A DNA stretch of 64,000 nucleotides from Gordonia effusa NBRC 100432 (GCF_000241305.1 NZ_BAEH01000046.1:38726-102725), one strand, 5' to 3'. Shown: positions 26,786-34,573, counted from the stretch's first letter. Numbers and translations are program-made. Notes: a model not told the origin generated them from the sequence alone.

Positions 26786-27202
26786 ATGACATGCCGCGTG
26801 CGCCACTGCCCTGAACAAGCCGTCACAGCAATTGATTTGGACCCCAACAAAATCGGTGGCCACTTCAGTTATCCCATGCAACCCCCAGTCTGCCAACGAC
26901 ATTTCGATGAGTTGTCCGATCCCGCAACACAGTGGGCGTGCGACGACTTTTCGGGGAACGGCCCTGAGGTGCTGATTGGCGAGACACTGAGCGAGCTGAA
27001 CGAGTGGTACATAACCGGGAACGCCAGGATATCCATCGGTGGTACCTACCGACGTCAAAGCGCTGACCTTCCAGATCTCAAGCACATTGAACTGGCAACC
27101 AGGCAGGTCGGCACCGACAAAGATGGCAAAGTCGAGTTCCACGCAACGCGGGAAAACCTTGCCAAACTAGCCCATCTTCTTCAGGGCCATGCGGGCAATT
27201 GA
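26786..27202 (+). CDS. Hypothetical Cys/His-containing protein (element cargo)
   Basis: A 138-residue reading from MTCRVRHCPEQAVTAIDLD. CRVRHC followed by VCQRH about 40 residues later could bind a metal. The C-terminal half (ISIGGTYRRQSADLPDLKHIELATRQ) shows no motif I know. The start is uncertain: an in-frame ATG at 26732 has GAGGAC some 12 nt upstream. It faces the capsid gene across a bidirectional terminator. An antisense reading frame at 26723-27142 also exists but lacks context. Confidence 0.5.
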   Translation: MTCRVRHCPEQAVTAIDLDPNKIGGHFSYPMQPPVCQRHFDELSDPATQWACDDFSGNGPEVLIGETLSELNEWYITGNARISIGGTYRRQSADLPDLKHIELATRQVGTDKDGKVEFHATRENLAKLAHLLQGHAGN

Positions 27203-27211
27203 TACGCGAAA

Positions 27212-27250
27212 AGCGCCCCGCTGCAACCACATTCGGTTGCGCGGGGCGCT
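27212..27250. terminator. Bidirectional terminator between cargo genes and capsid operon
   Basis: AGCGCCCCGC-T-GCAACC pairs with GGTTGC-GCGGGGCGCT around a 6-nt loop. It lies between the convergent genes ending at 27202 and 27263. Confidence 0.85.
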
Positions 27251-27262
27251 CTCGTTATTCTG

Positions 27263-28936
27263 CTATGCGCTTGCGGTGCCGATCTTCACCACACCACCAG
27301 CACGCAATACTGACACGCCGAACCGGCCCTCAGTGCGCACACGGACAAGGTTCTGACCGAAGTCATCACCCTTAGTGCCCCAAGCAACCCGGATACCGTG
27401 CGTGTCGGTGTCCACACGAACCGACGACTGATCGAGCAAAACACCGGTCTTCGTGGGCAGCCCCGTCGACACAACCACCGGCACACCATGCAGGCGTTGC
27501 GCAGCGCGGTCCACGGCAACGTTGCCTAGATCGAACGTGCCTGACCCACTCGCGCGCTGAAGGCTGATCGCCTCCCATGCCTCAGGCCGCAACACGAACA
27601 CGTGCGGGGCGAAGCCCGATGATTCGAGCTTGGTAATCGCCTTGCGTGTCGTCGTGATGGGGTCGACGGCATAGGTTTCGTCCACAATTCCGTTGGTGTT
27701 GAGGATGCCCTGAAGATTTGGTTCTGTCCCGGAGCCGTTGAGCACCTGCGCTTCAAGGGCTTGACTCAGTCCGAACAGCATTTCGGCTTCAACAAACGCG
27801 GCTAGCTCGGCGTTGTCGAGTAGGTCGTAGGTCGATAGGCCGTCGCTGATATGGGCAACGACTTCCAGTTTCGCGTCTACGCTCTCAACACCGAACGTCG
27901 ATTTGGCTTTGTCGCCGCTGACCCACGGTGCCGCGTTGAGGTTGCGTGCAGTCTGTCGCAGGTAGCGGTACTTCGGGCTGTCATGCTGCTTGACCGGCAG
28001 CAAGTCGAGAAACGACGTGGGAATACGCTGCATCTCAATCGGTGAGCGATCTTCGAGCGGTACCCCGACCGCGCTTGACCCAGCGGAAACCAACGACTTG
28101 ATACCGACACCGCCCAGCATTGCCTGCGACAAGGTGCCTGCGGTGGCGCGTGCTTTGCGGCCCGTAAACGACAGGAACTTTTGGCTGCTCAGCGTCGCCT
28201 TCTCGGCTTCGTCTGGTTTGGCAGGTTCGCCACCGAGCGCGGCCACTGCCTCAATGAGCGCTTTCGATTCGAGCGCCGCCGCCGCCTTCGCGTCGAACTC
28301 CTTCACGGCGTCGATCAGTCCGGCAAGTTCTGCGCGCCCCTCCGGCGTAATCTCGCCCGATTTCACCTGTGCGGCCAGTTCGTCGGCCTTGGCTTTGGCA
28401 TCGACGCGCTGGTCGGCGTTCTTGATTTCCACGGTCATGTGTTCCCCTCCGAGATGTTGACCGGCAGGTCCGGCCTTCACGTTGTTGATCGACGTCGCAC
28501 GATTCGCGCCGATCGGAACCACTGAAACCTCAAGCAACTCAAGGTCTTTCAGCAGTAGGTGATCTGATTTCTGCTCACTGTCGCGGGTCACGTACCCGAT
28601 CGACATTTCACCGATGCGGCCCGCCGCGAGCATTCGATGTGTCTGCGCCGCCTTGGGCGAATCCATATCGAGTTGGCAGGTCACTTTCAGGCCGTGGTCG
28701 TCCTCGACAGCGTTGACGACGTGCCCGATGCACATTTCCGGGTCATCGGTGCGATGCCCGTAGAACACCGGAATGTGGCCCTTGCGCGCCCATTCGGCGA
28801 TCGTGCGAGCGAACGCGCCGCGCTGAACTATGTCGCCATAACTGTCCAGGTTGCCGAAGGCTGACGCGTACCCCTCGAACGTGCCGGTCTTACTGTCGGC
28901 GGTCTTGATCTGGGCGTCATTTTGCTTCGTCAGCAT
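27263..28936 (-). CDS. Fused HK97-type prohead protease / major capsid protein
   Basis: 557 residues. The N-terminal ~165 residues are an HK97 prohead protease: TGTFEGYASAFGNLDSYGDIVQRGAF, catalytic His in VFYGHRTDD and Ser in RIGEMSIGYV, then LLEVSVVPIGANRATSI. A charged, Ala/Glu-rich linker (about 175-250) resembles the HK97 delta scaffold. The C-terminal ~300 residues are the HK97 capsid fold (SFLDLLPVKQHDSPKYRYLRQ, ELAAFVEAEMLFGLSQALEAQVLNGSG, GVPVVVSTGLPTKTGVLLD). Expected action: co-assembly, self-cleavage of the protease-scaffold part, then a mature shell. It overlaps the portal gene by 20 nt. Fusion of the two genes is a known variant in small actinobacterial elements. Confidence 0.93.
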   Translation of the reverse strand: MLTKQNDAQIKTADSKTGTFEGYASAFGNLDSYGDIVQRGAFARTIAEWARKGHIPVFYGHRTDDPEMCIGHVVNAVEDDHGLKVTCQLDMDSPKAAQTHRMLAAGRIGEMSIGYVTRDSEQKSDHLLLKDLELLEVSVVPIGANRATSINNVKAGPAGQHLGGEHMTVEIKNADQRVDAKAKADELAAQVKSGEITPEGRAELAGLIDAVKEFDAKAAAALESKALIEAVAALGGEPAKPDEAEKATLSSQKFLSFTGRKARATAGTLSQAMLGGVGIKSLVSAGSSAVGVPLEDRSPIEMQRIPTSFLDLLPVKQHDSPKYRYLRQTARNLNAAPWVSGDKAKSTFGVESVDAKLEVVAHISDGLSTYDLLDNAELAAFVEAEMLFGLSQALEAQVLNGSGTEPNLQGILNTNGIVDETYAVDPITTTRKAITKLESSGFAPHVFVLRPEAWEAISLQRASGSGTFDLGNVAVDRAAQRLHGVPVVVSTGLPTKTGVLLDQSSVRVDTDTHGIRVAWGTKGDDFGQNLVRVRTEGRFGVSVLRAGGVVKIGTASA

Positions 28937-30158
28937 GCGATTCCCCCGAGTTTCCTTGTGTGGCAGCCATATTCAACGGGACGCGCAACGTGTCCCCGCC
29001 TGGCAATGCGGGCAGATTGAGTCGTGCTCGTACCTCGTTGACGGTCATGTATCCCGATACAAGCGCCGATGCGAGTTGTTCGGATTGTTCGGTGAACGAT
29101 CCTTCGAGTTTTTCGCGTATGTTGAACTCCGCGTATAGATTTGAGTCGCGGAACCGTGCCACCAAGTCAGCATTGAGGCGTGCCTCAATCTGGGCGATGA
29201 TCGGCCCGAGCGTGTCTCCGTACAGTCCTTTGCGGAACTCGACCACGTTTGAGTAGTTGGCGTTATCGAGCAGCCCGAGCATTGTCGGGTTGACGTGATA
29301 GACACTCGCCACTGTGGTCAGCGCGAGTTTCGAGCCTTCCACGTAGTCTTCGTCCTTGGCGGAGAAGCCAATTCGTTTGAGTTCCATGCCGTCTTCGAGC
29401 ACTGGCACGCCGCCAACCTTGTTGCCGTTGCCGGTGTAGGCAGCTCGCCACCCGGCAAGGAATCGCTTGCGACCTGCATTCGACCACACGGGCGCGTCCT
29501 TAGGACGCGTCAGATATGAGCCGATGCGTCCGCCGTTTTCCCATAACTGTTGACGGAAGGTCTGCGCGTGAATCTGTTCTGCTAGAACGCTTTTCAACGC
29601 CTCAACTGGGCTAGCGCCGATGCGGGTATCGGCTGGGTTCCACCCGTGCAGTTCGATGACGTCAGATGTCGGGACAGTGATCCTGTGCTCAGAATCGGCG
29701 TCGGGAGCGAGCACATAGGCCCCAACCGCGAAAGGGGTGGACCCTTCAGTGTCGACAATCCAGCGTTCGGGGATGACCCGAAGTTGCGTGGGTTGCCCCG
29801 AGTCGTCGGGTATGACCCAGATCAGCACCCGGTCGAACAACGCCAACGCTGCCACAGTCTTGAACACGAAGTCGTAGCCCGTGTCTTGCTCATTTGGTGC
29901 GGCGAGCAATTTCGGCAGCGGGTGATCGCGGACCCGCTCCCGTCCACCATCCGCGCTACGCCTGTAGGTGTGCAGGCCGAGTTGTGCCACATTGCGCGCG
30001 AGGAATGTCACCACTGTGCGCAAGTACGGCTGTTCACGCCACAACTGCTCCGGCGATTTGCCAAGAACCGACACCGCTTCAGTTACCAATGGTTCGTCAT
30101 CCACTGGTAACGCGCCTTGACGGCCCCGACTCACCTTCCCCAGCCAGCCGCGAGCCAC
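28917..30158 (-). CDS. HK97-type phage portal protein
   Basis: 413 residues forming the dodecameric DNA-entry ring of the capsid. Typical segments are LGKSPEQLWREQPYLRTVVTFLARNVAQLGLHTYRR (N-terminus), LLAAPNEQDTGYDFVFKTVAALAL, VIPERWIVD, HGWNPADTRIGASPVEALKSVL, LEDGMELKRIGFSAKDEDYVEGSKLALTTVASVYHVNPTMLGLLDNANYSN, and the C-terminal VNEVRARLNLPALPGGD. A GTG start overlaps the stop of the small upstream gene (TAGTG). A portal implies that DNA is packaged into the particle, yet no terminase gene lies upstream. Confidence 0.93.
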   Translation of the reverse strand: MARGWLGKVSRGRQGALPVDDEPLVTEAVSVLGKSPEQLWREQPYLRTVVTFLARNVAQLGLHTYRRSADGGRERVRDHPLPKLLAAPNEQDTGYDFVFKTVAALALFDRVLIWVIPDDSGQPTQLRVIPERWIVDTEGSTPFAVGAYVLAPDADSEHRITVPTSDVIELHGWNPADTRIGASPVEALKSVLAEQIHAQTFRQQLWENGGRIGSYLTRPKDAPVWSNAGRKRFLAGWRAAYTGNGNKVGGVPVLEDGMELKRIGFSAKDEDYVEGSKLALTTVASVYHVNPTMLGLLDNANYSNVVEFRKGLYGDTLGPIIAQIEARLNADLVARFRDSNLYAEFNIREKLEGSFTEQSEQLASALVSGYMTVNEVRARLNLPALPGGDTLRVPLNMAATQGNSGESHADEAK

Positions 30159-30448
30159 TAGGCAATCACCCCCGTAGCGACCGCCTGAACCTCGACGTCG
30201 GCAAGATCGCGCCGGGCCAGCAATTCCCGCCGAACCTCGAAGGCGTCACCCGAGTGCCGCGCTGCCATTTCAGCAATCAGCTCAGAAGCGAGCGCATGAA
30301 TTAGCGATTCCACACCGCCGAACCGCTCGAATGCTTCCGTGATGACCCGCGCCCATCCACGCGAGTCGCAATCATGGACGGACCGCGCGGCATCAATCGC
30401 CGCTAGAACGTCCTTGGGCGTCCGTTTCACCGTCGCCAAGGCAATCAC
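30158..30448 (-). CDS. Small protein ahead of the portal, unknown function
   Basis: 96 residues, mostly helical and acidic/basic mixed (MIALATVKRTPKDVLAAIDAARSV at the start), with a GTG start preceded by TAGGTAAG. It occupies the place where a phage normally carries terminase genes but shows no ATPase or nuclease motif and is too short for a large terminase. It could be a small-terminase-like DNA-recognition protein or a capsid-size/packaging redirector; both are guesses from position. It is translationally coupled to the portal gene. Confidence 0.65.
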   Translation of the reverse strand: MIALATVKRTPKDVLAAIDAARSVHDCDSRGWARVITEAFERFGGVESLIHALASELIAEMAARHSGDAFEVRRELLARRDLADVEVQAVATGVIA

Positions 30449-30713
30449 CTTACCTAGATAGAGAAAACCCGCCAGCGTGGACGCCAGCGGGTCAGAATTG
30501 GTTGTCAGTCTTTAGTTGTGGGCGAGTATCGAACAGATGTTCGTGGGCCTCGCCTGACACGTGTGCACGCGCGCGATGGGCCTACACGGCTGGGGGGGAG
30601 AGGACCACTGCCGTAGGGTGTGGGCCGCTGATCTGCGGTTCTAGTGATCTATGCGCCCCCCCGCCAGACTTTCTAGCGGCGCCGCTAAAAAGGGCTGGTC
30701 ACGTCTCAACATG
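30449..30713. other. Noncoding stretch before the capsid operon, with a 22-bp palindrome
   Basis: No gene is visible. The stretch includes a near-perfect palindrome at 30670-30691 (TTTCTAGCGGC/GCCGCTAAAAA, one mismatch), C7 and G7 runs at about 30590-30660, and a CCCGC/GCGGG hairpin at about 30466-30491. It should hold the late promoter and perhaps a packaging (cos/pac) site, since the element depends on a foreign terminase. Confidence 0.4.
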
Positions 30714-30869
30714 TCAATCGGGTCTGGGTTTCGACCAGATGAACAGGTGACCGAGTTGTCCGCGTGCGGCGTCTCGCTGCTGCGCACTCGCTGTGAGCTG
30801 CTGTTGCCGTTTACGCCGCCCGATATGGGCTGGTGTTGCCGCATAACCATTGAATCCACTCTTAGGCAT
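30714..30869 (-). CDS. Possible small basic protein of the element
   Basis: A 51-residue reading MPKSGFNGYAATPAHIGRRK... rich in Gln, Arg and Lys, with GGTGGTGAG before the ATG. It follows the replication-type gene after 1 bp. No family is recognised; the call depends on its tight packing in the operon and a plausible ribosome site. Confidence 0.35.
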   Translation of the reverse strand: MPKSGFNGYAATPAHIGRRKRQQQLTASAQQRDAARGQLGHLFIWSKPRPD

Positions 30870-30870
30870 C

Positions 30871-31623
30871 TCACCACCCACTTTCATATGTTCGACGTTC
30901 AGGTTCAGCGCGCGCCGGTTCATCAGCAATGATCTTGCGGAGTAGAGCCGCTGGCCTGCGTGCTCTCGGTATCGCCCTGCGCAGATCGCCAACTGCTAAC
31001 CGTTTGGTGACGGCCTGTTGCCAGTCGTCGGCGTTCAGTCCCGCGTTGCTGAACCATTCGGGCATTGCCCCGGCTGCGACCTCAGGTGATCCACCAACCT
31101 CTTCATACAGCCGCGCTGCTCCTAGCTTCATCGGCTTGTCATCGGGTGCCGCTTTCGGCGACTCAGGTTCGGGCGCTGCTGCTAGTTCTAATGGGTCTAG
31201 TTCTGGTGGGTATAGTTTGGGCGGGTGTTTACCCGCTACCGTGGCGGGCGTTTTCGGGGTAGGGGTAGCGGGCGTTTTTCGGGTAGGGGTAGCGGGTAAA
31301 TCAGTCAACTTGTACAGCGTTGAAGTCGGCACCACATGACGATCAGATTGCACAAATGATCGGTCAGACGGGTCGTCGGCGCTACACCAGCGTTTGCGCA
31401 TGGTGATGACCCCGGCGGATTCGAGCGCCTGCAAGTGCCGGTCAACGTCATCGGCGTTGCGGTACCCGCATTCCTTCGCGAGTGTCCTTCGAGACGGCCA
31501 GCATTCGCCGGTCTCGTTATCAGCGTGCCGCGAAAGGACTGCGTAGAGACCAAGGTGGTTCAGCTTCAGTTCGCGCGTTTCAACCTTTCCAAGTACCGCT
31601 GACGGCACGCGTGCGTAGGTCAC
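30871..31623 (-). CDS. Winged-helix replication-initiator-like protein
   Basis: 250 residues. The N-terminal ~75 residues form a helix-turn-helix of the HTH_36 kind found in phage and plasmid replication proteins (LKLNHLGLYAVLSRHADNETGECWPSRRTLAKECGYRNADDVDRHLQALESAGVI). Then comes a Pro/Thr repeat linker (TPTRKTPATPTPKTPAT) and a C-terminal helical part. It probably binds the element's origin. Its GTG start overlaps the preceding gene's stop (GTGA). Confidence 0.7.
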   Translation of the reverse strand: MTYARVPSAVLGKVETRELKLNHLGLYAVLSRHADNETGECWPSRRTLAKECGYRNADDVDRHLQALESAGVITMRKRWCSADDPSDRSFVQSDRHVVPTSTLYKLTDLPATPTRKTPATPTPKTPATVAGKHPPKLYPPELDPLELAAAPEPESPKAAPDDKPMKLGAARLYEEVGGSPEVAAGAMPEWFSNAGLNADDWQQAVTKRLAVGDLRRAIPRARRPAALLRKIIADEPARAEPERRTYESGW

Positions 31624-31811
31624 CAGAACTTCACCACCGCTCCCAGGTCAGGCATATAGACCCCGCCCTCATAGTTGTCTATTGGCTCAATCAGGCCGAC
31701 CTTTTCGAGTTGGTCAAGGTGATTGAGCGTCGCCCGCACACTCATCCCGCCGCACTCGATCCCGATTGCCCGCGCGGCAGCGCGACGTGCACGTTTCTGT
31801 CGGCTAGTCAT
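31620..31811 (-). CDS. Small winged-helix-like protein
   Basis: 63 residues: a basic N-terminus (MTSRQKRARRAAARAIGIE) then SVRATLNHLDQLEKVGLIEPIDNYEGGVYMPDLG, which reads like the recognition helix and wing of a small DNA-binding protein. It overlaps its neighbours by 4 nt on both sides, so it is part of a tightly coupled operon. Confidence 0.6.
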   Translation of the reverse strand: MTSRQKRARRAAARAIGIECGGMSVRATLNHLDQLEKVGLIEPIDNYEGGVYMPDLGAVVKFW

Positions 31812-32023
31812 CTGTTCGCGGTCCGTTCTTCATGCTCTTCGAGAAAGTCACTGATCGCATCACGCAACCGGTACATGCTGGCGATACGGCCAGAATGAAG
31901 TGTCGTTCGACGCCCACTACTAGCGACCGCGATTACCCGTTGCATGCGCGAGTCGCCGAGTGACGGCTCAACCACATAGTCAGCCACAAGTTGCCTTCCG
32001 GTTAGTTTGGTTCCTACTGCCAC
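31808..32023 (-). CDS. Small protein of the element, unknown function
   Basis: A 71-residue reading VAVGTKLTGRQLVADYVVEPSLGD... with a charged C-terminus (SDFLEEHEERTANR). The start is uncertain: GTG at 32023 is chosen; TTG at 32041 would enlarge the overlap with the preceding gene. The stop overlaps the next start (ATGA). The function is not recognised. Confidence 0.5.
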   Translation of the reverse strand: MAVGTKLTGRQLVADYVVEPSLGDSRMQRVIAVASSGRRTTLHSGRIASMYRLRDAISDFLEEHEERTANR

Positions 32024-32213
32024 GCGGTCGGCCCTTGCCAACTCGTGACCGCTCAGCCATCAGCGCGGCGAAACGATCGAGTTCGTCGGTGCTGAACAGG
32101 CGTTGTCGGCACCGCGGCTGCCGAACATGCGGTAACCCCTCGCGCGCCCACTGATCAATTGTTTTCGGAGTGCGGCCGGCAAAATCGGCGGCATGATCCC
32201 GGATGAGATACAT
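31980..32213 (-). CDS. MerR/excisionase-like helix-turn-helix protein
   Basis: 77 residues: MYLIRDHAADFAGRTPKTIDQWAREGLPHVRQPRCRQRLFSTDELDRFAALMAERSRVG, a helix-turn-helix followed by a strand and helix as in DNA-binding domains of the excisionase/MerR class, and a basic tail. AAGGA lies 6 nt before the ATG. The 3' end overlaps the next gene. Confidence 0.7.
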   Translation of the reverse strand: MYLIRDHAADFAGRTPKTIDQWAREGLPHVRQPRCRQRLFSTDELDRFAALMAERSRVGKGRPRGSRNQTNRKATCG

Positions 32214-32221
32214 CGGATTCC

Positions 32222-32638
32222 TTAGTCATTTCGCGCGTAGAGCGCATCCTCAAGTTGTTCAGCCTTCTCGGCGGCAGCCCGCATTGCAGCGCGTGCGGCG
32301 ATCTTCTGCGAGGCGGCGTCGGCTTTACGTTGTCGTCCGGCTGCGATCGCCTCGGACCGCTCAGCGGACGTGTATTGCCGTCCACGCCCAGGCCCAGCAA
32401 CACGAACTTGATCGCGTTTACGCCTTTGCGCATCACGTAACGCGGCCCGCAATGGACCTTTGGCGTAGTAGATGCGCCGGTACCCATCTGGCGTGACTAC
32501 TTGGTAGGCCAGCACAGTTCCGCGTTTCCGCCAATCCCACAGCGTGGTTTTGCCGCGCCCAACGAATCGTTGTGCCGCCTTTTCTGGGAGGCATTCGCGT
32601 CCATTGATCCGAATTGACCTGTAGTCGTAGTCGTGCAA
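32222..32638 (-). CDS. DNA-binding-like basic protein of the element
   Basis: 138 residues. The N-terminus carries a possible helix-turn-helix (EKAAQRFVGRGKTTLWDWRKRGTVLAYQVVTPDGYRRIYY); the rest is an Arg/Lys/Ala-rich helix (ERSEAIAAGRQRKADAASQKIAARAAMRAAAEKAEQLED). The TTG start is supported by GGGAGG 4 nt upstream. It is probably a regulator; no precise family is known to me. Confidence 0.6.
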   Translation of the reverse strand: MHDYDYRSIRINGRECLPEKAAQRFVGRGKTTLWDWRKRGTVLAYQVVTPDGYRRIYYAKGPLRAALRDAQRRKRDQVRVAGPGRGRQYTSAERSEAIAAGRQRKADAASQKIAARAAMRAAAEKAEQLEDALYARND

Positions 32639-32725
32639 TTGACCTCCCGTGATGTGACATTAGGGAGAATGCCGCCAGGGTGTTCAGTGCGCGTTTACGA
32701 CCAGCCGCCGTACCTGGTCGTAAAA

Positions 32726-32902
32726 TCAGCGACAGTTGCCAACCGGGGCCATAAACCTGTCCAACTCCCGCGAATCGACCCGAATTAGGCGCGGTCCCGC
32801 TCGACGCGCGCTCAACCGTCCGGCAGCAATCCACCGGCGAACCGTCTTCGAACTCACGCCTAACAACTGCGCAGCCTGGTCAATAGAAAGATATGTCGTC
32901 AC
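32726..32902 (-). CDS. xis: Excisionase (Xis-type helix-turn-helix)
   Basis: 58 residues: VTTYLSIDQAAQLLGVSSKTVRRWIAAGRLSARRAGPRLIRVDSRELDRFM, the classic excisionase/HTH_17 pattern. The start is GTG at 32902; a longer reading to 32977 exists but the extra residues do not fit the family. It lies one gap from the integrase, the usual place for the directionality factor. Confidence 0.8.
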   Translation of the reverse strand: MTTYLSIDQAAQLLGVSSKTVRRWIAAGRLSARRAGPRLIRVDSRELDRFMAPVGNCR

Positions 32903-33161
32903 GTGTAGCCCATCAAAGATAAACCTATTGCAGCACAACAGGTTTGAAACGGATTGAACACTTCGATTGCGAGCCAACTCGCGAGCTACGCCGTGCGGGC
33001 AGATCGACGCCTAACTGCGCTCGATACCCTGCGTGTCATCATGGGTACTCGAATGTCCATTCGAGCGCAAGTGGCAAGTCAAGCACATCAACGCGATAAC
33101 CGAACGACACGCAACGAGCCGCAAAGATACGTAAAGAACGCAAAGGCTGGGGTGACCAAGG

Positions 33162-34289
33162 TCACTCTCCTGCCAACTCTGACAGCCGCGTTGCAATCGC
33201 CGCATCACGCGCAGCACTACTGTGCTGGTATCGCATACTCATCGCCGGAGTCGAGTGCCCCAAACGGTCCATCAAATCACGGGTTGTAGCCCCCGCCTGC
33301 GCCGCAAGAGTCGCGCCCGTATGCCGCAAGTCGTGCACCCGCAAATCACCACGGCCAACACTCGCCGCCGACTTTTTGAAGGCCAAAGTGAACGCCCGCT
33401 GGGTCAACCGCGCACCGCCCCGGCGGGTCGAGAACATAAAGGAGTCCGGCCCGTTGTTCACCCGCTCACGCATGTGTTTAGCCAGCTCCGCCCCCACGTG
33501 GGGCGGAATCGCCACATCACGAATCCCGGCATCAGACTTCGGTTCTCCGACGACGATCGCACCATCAACCCGTGATGCCGCCCGACGAACCTTCACTGCC
33601 ACCGGTACACCATCTGCGCGTTCAATATCCTTGCGCCGTAATTCAATTAGCTCACCGAACCGCAGCCCGCACCATGCTAGAACCAACGTAGCCGCCCGAT
33701 ACTCGACCGGCATATCGTCCACAACTGCCCGCAATTCCGCAGCCGTCAAAACTTCTAACTCGCGCCGCTGTGCCAGCTTCCCGGCCCCCTCAACCCTCAC
33801 CGGATTCTCATCAATCAACTTGTCCCCCACCGCCGTGCCGAAGATCGTCCGCAGTAGCCGGTAGGCGTGACTATTGCCCGTTGGGGTGTTCGAGTTCAAT
33901 CCGGCCCACCAAGTTCGCACCAGCGCAGGCGTGATATCTGCCAGCCGTTCATCGCCGAACGTGGGAAGAATCCGGGTGTCTAGTGCATTGCGATACAAAC
34001 GCCGCGTTGTAGGCGCAAGGTCGCGTTCACGCACCCACTGGTCGGCGTAGTTCCGAACTGTCGTCTGCGCGTTTCGGTACTGCGCCTCCCGGTCCGCAGG
34101 TGGCTTCCACCCTCCCAATTCGATCAAACGGCGCTCATTCGCCAGCCAACCTTCAGCGTCCATCTTCGCGTCGTATACCCGCAGCGCGTAATAGCGCTCA
34201 CCGTTGTGCAGATAGGAGGCCTGGTGTCCACCATTCCGCATGACACGAATGGTCCCCCATGTACGACGTTGACGTTTCGATCTAGCCAT
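33162..34289 (-). CDS. int: Tyrosine recombinase integrase
   Basis: 375 residues. An N-terminal arm-binding part is followed by the SAM-like core-binding domain (TVRNYADQWVRERDLAPTTRRLYRNALDTRILPTFGDERLADITPALVRTWW, about 77-128). The catalytic domain has Arg in WCGLRFGELIELRRKD, the box HDLRHTGATLAAQAG, His in RLGHSTPAMSMRY and the nucleophile Tyr in that last motif (about 357). It is the most attR-proximal gene (144 bp from the repeat). The target is the tRNA-Gly 3' end. Confidence 0.96.
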   Translation of the reverse strand: MARSKRQRRTWGTIRVMRNGGHQASYLHNGERYYALRVYDAKMDAEGWLANERRLIELGGWKPPADREAQYRNAQTTVRNYADQWVRERDLAPTTRRLYRNALDTRILPTFGDERLADITPALVRTWWAGLNSNTPTGNSHAYRLLRTIFGTAVGDKLIDENPVRVEGAGKLAQRRELEVLTAAELRAVVDDMPVEYRAATLVLAWCGLRFGELIELRRKDIERADGVPVAVKVRRAASRVDGAIVVGEPKSDAGIRDVAIPPHVGAELAKHMRERVNNGPDSFMFSTRRGGARLTQRAFTLAFKKSAASVGRGDLRVHDLRHTGATLAAQAGATTRDLMDRLGHSTPAMSMRYQHSSAARDAAIATRLSELAGE

Positions 34290-34433
34290 CGTGCAACCTT
34301 AGCGCAACCTCGACACGTCATATTGCGGGTATTTGCCTGGCCTTATGTCCACATGTAGGGTGCAAGTTGTCCGGCTCAAGTGAAGCTATACCAGCTGGTC
34401 AATAACTTAATAGCCCAAGTCTATGGAGCGCGC

Positions 34434-34485
34434 CTTCCAAACTAGCTACGCGGGTTCGATTCCCGTCACCCGCTCCACAGGTCAG
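34434..34485 (+). repeat. attR: 52-bp copy of the tRNA-Gly 3' half
   Basis: Identical over 52 bp to 25117-25168. It has the anticodon-to-CCA half only; the bases to its left do not continue the tRNA. The 144 bp between integrase and attR hold no gene and should include the integrase promoter and arm sites. Confidence 0.95.
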
Positions 34486-34498
34486 CCGACCAAAACAG

Positions 34499-34565
34499 AT
34501 CCACCTCGTCTACCTGGATTCACCTGCCTAAATTGGCGAGGTGAATCCGAGCAAACGAGGTGGAT
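34499..34565. terminator. Long palindrome (family 3) after attR, before the P450 stop
   Basis: The outer arms ATCCACCTCGT/ACGAGGTGGAT and the inner arms GGATTCACCT/AGGTGAATCC are separated by 6-nt gaps around a 13-nt loop. It lies outside the element, 9 bp from the P450 stop. It has the same architecture as the other long palindromes but a different sequence. Confidence 0.75.
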
Positions 34566-34573
34566 TTCTCACT

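Larger units (their letters stand above)
25117..34485. mobile_element. tRNA-Gly-integrated phage satellite / phiRv-like prophage element, 9.3 kb
   Basis: Bounded by perfect 52-bp direct repeats. Minus-strand modules, read from the right: integrase, excisionase, four to five small DNA-binding or replication-type genes, a small unknown gene, an HK97 portal, and a fused prohead protease/major capsid gene. Three plus-strand cargo genes lie at the left end. No terminase, head-tail connector, tail or lysis gene is visible, and there is no room for them. The size and content resemble the M. tuberculosis phiRv1/phiRv2 elements as I recall them. The open frames and exact repeats suggest a recent, possibly still mobile insertion. 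Confidence 0.92.

Noticed and set aside
26723..27142. Antisense 139-codon frame over the second cargo gene.
   Set aside because: No ribosome site, no motif, and it would run into the terminator region from the wrong side; the plus-strand reading fits the neighbouring gene direction better, though not conclusively.
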